Below, piece by piece: positions 57,530-64,000 of a stretch of DNA of 64,000 nucleotides; position 1 is the stretch's first letter, and the number at the start of each line of letters is the position of its first letter. The translations under genes were made by a program, and so were the position numbers. The notes beneath the pieces were generated by a model that was not told where the DNA came from, did no database searches, and saw only the letters and a program-made list of their open reading frames with translations. Source of the DNA: Siphonodentalium dalli (Eukaryota > Mollusca > Scaphopoda > Gadilida > Siphonodentaliidae); assembly GCA_032622095.1 (NCBI GenBank), contig CP136066.1:110505319-110569318 (forward strand), given 5' to 3'.

Positions 57530-58149
57530 CTGAAAGATAATTCTATGTCTGGTTAGGCAAGAAAAATATGTGGGTTTCCACCCCTGGTTTAGTTGTCCTC
57601 CTAATTTGCTATGATGCTGGTGGGTCCTGCTATGCCATGCTGGGGAAAATGATGCTGTTGAAAAAATTTAATGTTTAGTTTTTATAGAGTTGTCTTTTCT
57701 CAGTGTTTGGCTAATTCCAATGATTGAATAAAAATAAAGTCTGTATGAAACATTCATGAACACTGCGTGTATGTTCATGTTTAAAATATTTGAATCATGG
57801 CTGCTCTGGTGTTTGCAAAATGACATGAATAGTGATCTTGGTTATGGCTGGTTTGCAAAAAACAAAAGAATCATTACTGATATAATTTACAATACATGTA
57901 TATGTTCTGAATGTGTTATTCACTTGTCCATTCATCATCATCTTTATTTTTTAAAAGTCAATCGACTCATACCGTAGTTCCACTGAGTTACGTCAATAAT
58001 TTACACAATAACAATATAAAACATTCGTTCATATTAAACAAAGGCAGCAATAATGATGACTTTAAAGAAAATGAAAGTGTCAATGACACTGCAGCTCAAC
58101 TTAGGTACGGGAATAATTTAATGGTTGACAGTAAATGGAGGAATAGGAA
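57530..58149. other. intron sequence, unassigned
   Basis: An 85-codon frame at 57911-58168 shows no motif. Near 57588-57650, text of the type GATGCTGGTGGGTCCTGCTA resembles the inverse of sequence at 61370-61400 (CCACCAGCATCATAGCAAAT), so the satellite is bracketed by short inverted repeats. Confidence 0.45.
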
Positions 58150-61100
58150 AGGTGAAATGTTTAAGTAAGACAAGATGTACATGTCAATATCAACATTCAT
58201 GACAAGTTTCATAATGATCGGAACAGGGATGTGGTGAGTATGGTATGCCAAAGGATTTAGTGATGCATTAATAAATTCTAAAATGGCCACCGGCAGCCAT
58301 GTTTTTTTCCGAATAACCCAGTGAATAACCCCAAAATGACTCGTTCCCATCTAAATGTCATTGTTAACATCCATGACAAATTTCATGAAGATCCGACCAA
58401 AGCTACGACCTGTAGCCTGCGCCAAAGGATTTAGTCAGGCAAAGAGTAAAATCCAAGATGGCTGCTGGTGGCCATGTTGTTTGGCTCAATGACCCTTACG
58501 ACCTGTGGCCCGCGCCAAAGGATTTAGTCATGCAAAGAGTAAGATCCAATATGGCTGCTAGCGGCCATGTTTTTTGGCCGAATAACCCCAAAATGACTCG
58601 TTCCCATCTACATGTCATGGTTACCATCCAGGACAAATTTCATGATGATCAGACGAACAGTACGACCTGTAGCCCGCGCCAATAGATTTAATTTTGAAAT
58701 CCAAGATGGCCACCAGCGGCCATGTTTTTTAGCCGAATGATCCCAAAACGACTCGTTCGCATCTACATGTCAATGTCAACATTCATGACAAATTTCATAA
58801 AGATCAGAACTAAGGTACGATCTGTAGCCCGCGCCAAAGGATTTAGTCATGCAAAGAGTAAAATCCAAGATGGCTGCTGGTGGCCATGTTTTTTGACCGA
58901 ACGACCCCAATATGACTCGTTCCCATCTACATGTCATTGTTAACATCCATGACAAATTTTATGGAGATCCGACCAAAGCTACGACCTGTAGCCCGCGCCA
59001 AAGGATTTAGTCATGCAAAGAGTAAAATCCAAGATGGCTGCTGGTGGCCATGTTTTTTGGCCGAACGACCCCAAAATCACTCGTTCCCATCTACATGTCA
59101 ATATTAACATCCAAGACATATTTCATGATGATCAGACGAACAGTACGACCTGTAGCCCGCGCCAATGGATTTAATTTTGAAATCCAAGATGGCTACCAGC
59201 GGCCATGTTTTTTTGCCGAATGACCCCACAACGACTCGTTCCCATCTACATGTCAATGTCAACATTCATGACAAATTTCATAAAGATCAGAACTAAGGTA
59301 CGATCTGTAGCCCGCGCCAAAGGATTTAGTCATGCAAAGGGTAAAATCCAAGATGGCTGCTGGTGGCCATGTTTTTTGGCCGAACGACCCCAAAATGACT
59401 TGTTCCCATCTAAATGTCATTGTTAACATCTATGACAAATTTCATGAAGATCCGACCAAAGCTACGACCTGTAGCCCGCGCCAAAGGATTTAGTCATGCA
59501 AAGAGTAAAATCCAAGATGGCTGCTAGCGGCCATGTTTTTTGGCCGAATAACCCCAAAATGACTCGTTCCCATCTACATGTCATGGTTACCATCCAGGAC
59601 AAATTTCATGATGATCAGACGAACAGTACGATCTGTAGCCCGCGCCAATGGATTTAATTTTGAAATCCAAGATGGCCACCAGCGGCCATGTTTTTCGGCC
59701 GAATGACCCCAAAACGACTCGTTTGCATCAACATGTCAATGTCAACATTCATGACAAATTTCATAAAGATCAGAACTAAGGTACGATCTGTAGCCCGCGC
59801 CAAAGGATTTAGTCATGCAAAGAGTAAAATCCAAGATGGCTGCTGGCGGCCATGTTTTTTGACCGAACGACCCCAATATGAATCGTTCCCATCTACATGT
59901 CATTGTTAACATCCATGACAAATTTCATGATGATCAGACGAACAGTACGACCTGTAGCCCGCGCCAATGGATTTAATTTTGAAATCCAAGATGGCCACCA
60001 GCGGCCATGTTTTTTGGCCGAATGACCCCACAACGACTCGTTCCCATCTACATGTCAATGTCAACATTCATGATAAATTTCATAAAGATCAGAACTAAGG
60101 TACGATCTGTAGCCCGCGCCAAAGGATTTAGTCATGCAAAGAGTAAAATCCAAGATGGCTGCTGGCGGCCATGTTTTTTGACCGAACGACCCCAATATGA
60201 CTCGTTCATATCTACATGTCATTCTTAACATCCATGACAAATTTCATGAAGATCCGACCAAAGCTACGACCTGTAGCCCGTGCCAAAGGATTTAGTCATG
60301 CAAAGAGTAAAATCCAAGATGGCTGCTGGCGGCCATGTTTTTTGGCCGAACGACCCCAAAATGACTTGTTCCCATCTACATGTCAATATTAACATCCAAG
60401 ACAAATTTCATGATGATCAGACGAACAGTACGACCTGTAGCCTGCGCCAAAGGATTTAGTCATGCAAAGAGTAAAATCCAAGATGGCTGCTGGCGGCCAT
60501 GTTTTTAGGCCGAATAACCCCGAAATGACTCGTTTCCCATCTACATGTCATTGTTAACATTCATGACAAATTTCATGAAGATCTGACCAAAGCTACGACC
60601 TGTAGCCCGAGCCAAAATATTTAGTCATGCAAAGAGTAAAATCCAAGATGGCTGCTGGCGGCCATGTTTTTTGGCCAAACGACCCCAAAATGACTCGTTT
60701 CCCATCTACATGTCATTGTTAACATCCATGACAAATTTCATAAAGATCCGACCAAAGCTACAACCTGTAGCTTGTGCCAAATGATTTAGTTATGCAAAGA
60801 GTAAAATCCAAGATGGCTGCTGGCGGCCATGTTTTTTGGCTGAACGACCCCAAAATGACTCGTTCCCATCTACATGTCATTGTTAACATCCATGACAAAT
60901 TTCATGATGGTCAGACGAATAGTACAACCTGTAGCCCGCGCCAATGGATTTAGTCATGCAAAGAGTAAAATCCAAGATGGCTGCTGGCGGCCATGTTTTT
61001 AGGCCGAAAACCCCGAAATGACTCGTTCCCATCTGCATGTCAATGTCAACATTCAAGACAAATTTCATAAAGATCAGAACTAAGGTACGATCTGTAGCCC

Positions 61101-61290
61101 GTGCCAAAGGATTTAGTCATGCAAAGAGTAAAATCCAAGATGGCTGCTGGCGGCCATGTTTTTTGACCGAACGACCCAATATGACTCGTTCCCATCTACA
61201 TGTCATTCATTGTTAACATCCATGACAAATTTCATGGAGATCCGACCAAAGCTACGACCTGTAGCCCGCGCCAAAGGAAATTGTTGACGG
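58150..61290 (+). repeat. ~161-bp satellite with 483-bp higher-order repeat
   Basis: About 19 monomers, each with TGTAGCCCGCGCCAAAGGAT, TTAGTCATGCAAAGAGTAAA, CCAAGATGGCTGCTGG, CGGCCATGTTTTTTGGCCGA, ACTCGTTCCCATCTACATGT and ATGACAAATTTCAT. Three monomer types alternate. One has GATCTGTAG, one GACCTGTAG, and one has a shortened GGATTTAATTTTGAAATCC junction. Together they give a 483-bp period from 58662 to about 59950. One unit is skipped near 59948 (319-bp spacing), and later monomers are less ordered. A unit near 58480 is shortened by about 70 bp. The array ends in GACGGACACACGGACACAC. The repeated 73-codon frames are by-products. Confidence 0.92.
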
Positions 61291-62514
61291 ACACACGGAC
61301 ACACAGACACAACCCATGGCAATAGCTCAAACTAATAATGGTTCCCTTAAAAGCTTCATTTTGCTCCACCAGCATCATAGCAAATCAGCAGGACCCGCCA
61401 GCATCATAGCAAACAAGCAGTCGATGACAGCGGTATCCTCCACCTACATGTAGGTGGGCAAAGTTGGGGATGTGCATTTTCAAAATATGCTAAAAAATAA
61501 TTGAAATTAGTTAATATTTGTTTGAGATTGGTTAATATTAACATTAATTTCAGCTTAAAATTTAAATTCCAACTAGCTGTTGCAACTCAAAATACAATCT
61601 AATGGTCATAACTCTGGAGAAAATGTACGGCCGGGCAATAGTTTGAAAACTTTATTAAGAAACTCCTCTTGTGAACTCATGTACCAATAATCTTTAAAAT
61701 CCATTGAAAATTGTTCGAAATAAACTCCGGACAGCCGTAAAGTTTCTGGTAAAAATGTATGACTGAGCCTAGTTTGTGAACTCGTTTCAGATACTCCTGT
61801 TGTGAAATCACATACCAAAAATATTGAAATATGTTTAATAATTGTTTGAAATAATCCTCAGACAAATTTTTGGGTGCTAAATGCCAAAAGATGACAATCA
61901 AAGGGCCATAACTCTGATATAAATGTCTGGCCGGGCCTAGTTATTGAAGTTATGCTATGTTCCGTTTTTCATAGCTGGCATAGTCAGCCAGTCTTAATAA
62001 ATCCACTTGCCATATTTTAGATTCAATTACTAGGCCCACTATCAGAGTCAATCTTTACACTTGAGAGGTGCGCAATATTTACATATTTCTATATATGCTG
62101 GTATATATATAAAACGAACATATGATATTATGGTACTAAAGATAATAATAATAAACAATCGCAGATTCCAAATATTTGCTTATCCCGAATGTATGGTTTT
62201 CAGTTGTCCAACCTGATGCCTAAGCTGTAACATATCTGATCTTGATGGATTTTAAATTGGAGGCTCACCTTCAATAGGAACCACAATAATGTTGTTCGTT
62301 TTTTTCAAGAACCCATGGTGGAATCTCTTAATTGTTGGCAAGACTGACAAACGTTCTGTATGGGTGAAAGTATATAGGCAACTCTAATGAGTGCATTCTA
62401 GTTTTTCCAATGTTATAAAGTTCCCCATCAGAACTTCAAAAAATTCCCAGGTTTTAAACTGGTGAAATATGATATATACGGGCATTAAGGAGTAGAGATT
62501 CATGGTATGATCAA
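61291..62514. other. intron sequence with a diverged direct repeat
   Basis: Similar blocks occur at 61600-61770 and 61795-61930 (GGTCATAACTCTGGAGAAAA / GGGCCATAACTCTGATATAA, GGCCGGGC, TTGTTTGAAATA), perhaps decayed ~150-bp repeats. No exon. Confidence 0.5.
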
Positions 62515-62589
62515 CAGTAATGCCCTAAATAATCAACTCCTTAAGCACAGCAGAATTATGGGTAACTTTGATTATTTAGGGCATTACTA
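62515..62589. mobile_element. TA-type foldback MITE, copy f (75 bp)
   Basis: Only the outer parts remain: CAGTAATGCCCTAAATAATC, then ACAGCAGAATTATGGGTAAC, then the right end GATTATTTAGGGCATTACT. An internal deletion derivative of the 213-217 bp form. Confidence 0.85.
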
Positions 62590-62676
62590 TACTGGCATTT
62601 AATACTGCCAATGTTTTCCTGCTATCTTGGAAGTGGAAGTGAAGTATAAACTCTGACGATCAGTAATTGTACTCAC

Positions 62677-62746
62677 ATTGTGGATGTATTTTGAACAACT
62701 GTGGTCTTCATAGAAATCTTCGAGGTTCTTGTAGCCATACACATGC
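62677..62746 (-). CDS. ABHD2: ABHD2-like alpha/beta hydrolase, internal exon
   Basis: The minus-strand exon of 70 bases lies between the acceptor TTCTAACCATAG and the donor GTGAGT. After one base completing the previous codon it reads HVYGYKNLEDFYEDHSCSKY then IHN, ending in phase 0. The GY-x-x-L-x-x-x-Y-x-x-x-SC-x-x-Y-x-H pattern precedes the Asp-bearing strand in ABHD2 proteins. The upstream exons with the nucleophile Ser and the N-terminal membrane anchor must lie beyond 64000, since I find no further exon in 62750-64000. Confidence 0.88.
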
Positions 62747-62752
62747 CTATGG

Positions 62753-63247
62753 TTAGAAGCCGATGGAATCAATATGTATCATATATATGGAGGAACTGAC
62801 ACAGTAAGATGGGTTCCATGAGATGAACAAATTATAATTTCTTATCGAAATGGCTACATGTATCGACACTTGCATTCTATCTGATTTCAGAGATGAAGGG
62901 GGAATTCCCTTTTTTGTGAAAACTCATTAATATTTATAAGGTAATGTTTATCATAGCGATACACACATAGATCTACACACCTCTTCCTCTACACACCTCT
63001 TCCTCTAACCAATTTCCATGCAACGCACACTAGCTGCGCATTGGCTCGATTTCTCCATTTGAAATAATTTTAACCATGAGAGTCTTTAAATCGGAAGTTG
63101 ATTGAAATGAAACACAGTCTAATTTTATTTAGACTGATCCCCACTATATGACAATGGAACGCAATTGCTATGTTTAAATAGAGAAACCTGAAGACTATAT
63201 AATCATCTAAACGATATAACTTATAGCATCACACATTAGCCCTTTCT
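62753..63247. other. intron sequence, unassigned
   Basis: CTACACACCTCTTCCT is directly repeated near 62974 and 62990. No exon is recognised. Confidence 0.5.
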
Positions 63248-63251
63248 TTAA

Positions 63252-63633
63252 CCCTTTACCCAACAAACCGGCCAAAACCGGCCAAATAAAGCTTCAACAG
63301 CCTAAAATATCTTCGGTCTGTCTCAATAGAACCATACAAATATGGATATCATTGGAACCGGCTCCTTGACCACATTGTGATAGTTACAGTTATGCCCTGT
63401 GCCAATGCATTCTCTTATATATGCGAGTCGACCATAGGTCGCCTCGCATATATAAGAGAATGCATTGGCCTAAAAAAAATCTTTTTTTACCATTTTTTCT
63501 TACATTCTTTAACAATTTTATAATTTTTAATGTGTTAAGCCAATGCATTCTCTTATATATGCGAGGCGACCTATGGTTGACTCGCATATATAAGAGAATG
63601 CATTGGCACAGGGCCCTTCTGTTGGGTAAAGGG
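63252..63633. mobile_element. piggyBac-like MITE with nested double palindrome
   Basis: TTAA on both sides (63248-63251 and 63634-63637) and ends CCCTTTACCCAACA and its complement, which fit piggyBac-type TIRs (TTAA followed by CCC). Inside, at 63394-63614, GCCCTGTGCCAATGCATTCT begins a hairpin that is itself repeated inverted on the right, so the unit GCATTCTCTTATATATGCGAG occurs four times in alternating orientation. No coding frame. Confidence 0.82.
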
Positions 63634-63685
63634 TTAACAAATGGATTTCTCCATCAGTAATAGCAGTATACACTGGAAAGTAGAG

Positions 63686-64000
63686 GTGCCACGATTATTG
63701 ATTTTGATAATCGATTATCGGTCGTCAACAATTGACTATAATAGATTAATCGTACCTAATAACATCAGTGGAAGTATTCCATAATATGGCCTATTGGCTG
63801 GGAGCTGGTTAACTGCACTGTCGCTGGTTGTTTGAGGTATCGGCTGTTGTAATTTTTCATCAATAAAGTGCATGATAAACCACTCTTAATGACCAATGAA
63901 CACAATGAATTCAATACCAGCATAGTTCTTGACAATGTAATAATATTTGTGAGTTCATTAGAACAAACGTTGAGCTTAATTTCAGTGTTATGAATAGCCA
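63686..64000 (+). mobile_element. possible hAT-like element end, cut by the window edge
   Basis: TAGAGGTGCCACGATTATTG, then GATAATCGATTATCGG, resembles hAT termini with AATCGATTA subterminal repeats. The other end and the target duplication are not in the window. Confidence 0.35.

Noticed and set aside
58722-60228. Four near-identical 73-codon frames (58722, 59205, 59688, 60007)
   Set aside because: They repeat at satellite-unit spacing and show no codon conservation. They are by-products of the 161-bp satellite.
58150-61290. CRISPR-like array
   Set aside because: Repeats are contiguous 161-bp monomers without unique spacers, in eukaryotic intron DNA.

Overview
This is eukaryotic, intron-bearing, AT-rich DNA, most likely from a marine invertebrate; the phylum cannot be fixed from the sequence. 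The evidence is spliced exons of a conserved metazoan gene, non-LTR retrotransposon reverse transcriptase, many foldback/MITE elements, minisatellites, a higher-order satellite and a Helitron-like element. There are no bacterial gene clusters, no CRISPR array, and no tRNA or rRNA that I can recognise.

Layout. 0-6.5 kb: a LINE reverse-transcriptase fragment, a long GCGC-rich foldback element that carries a second piece of the same LINE, then a nearly perfect tandem duplication of 1,735 bp, each copy holding two foldback elements. 6.5-11.7 kb: two inverted copies of a dispersed repeat around degenerate minisatellite, a (TA)n tract and a SINE/RTE-type tail, followed by half of a TTAA-site element. 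11.7-17.1 kb: more inverted dispersed repeats, C2H2 zinc-finger-like debris, a foldback element, and the longest coding remnant, a 5'-truncated LINE RT ORF (14996-16582). 17.1-19.5 kb: little recognisable. 19.5-29.5 kb: TTAA-flanked composite element with inverted 16-bp arrays, a segmental duplication, minisatellites, tandem repeats and SINE/RTE tails. 29.5-39.9 kb: degenerate satellite and dispersed repeats. 39.9-45.5 kb: the least repeat-rich part, with several MITEs and a weak candidate two-exon gene.

Host gene. Three minus-strand exons (62677-62746, 57445-57529, 45777-45922) splice in phase with consensus GT/AG sites and encode the C-terminal part of an ABHD2-type alpha/beta hydrolase, including the catalytic Asp and His regions. 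The rest of the gene lies beyond the right edge. One intron is mostly a 3.1-kb higher-order satellite. The 11.5-kb last intron holds a broken Helitron-like element on the same strand as the gene. That element carries a papain-like cysteine-protease region upstream of its replicase, has apparently lost its Rep nuclease domain, and is itself interrupted by a non-autonomous hAT element with a perfect 8-bp target duplication and a BED finger.

Apart from ABHD2, nothing here looks like an intact host gene. Most of the window is a nested record of DNA transposons (Tc1/mariner-like TA MITEs, TTAA-site piggyBac-like elements, hAT), Helitron, LINE/SINE and satellite.
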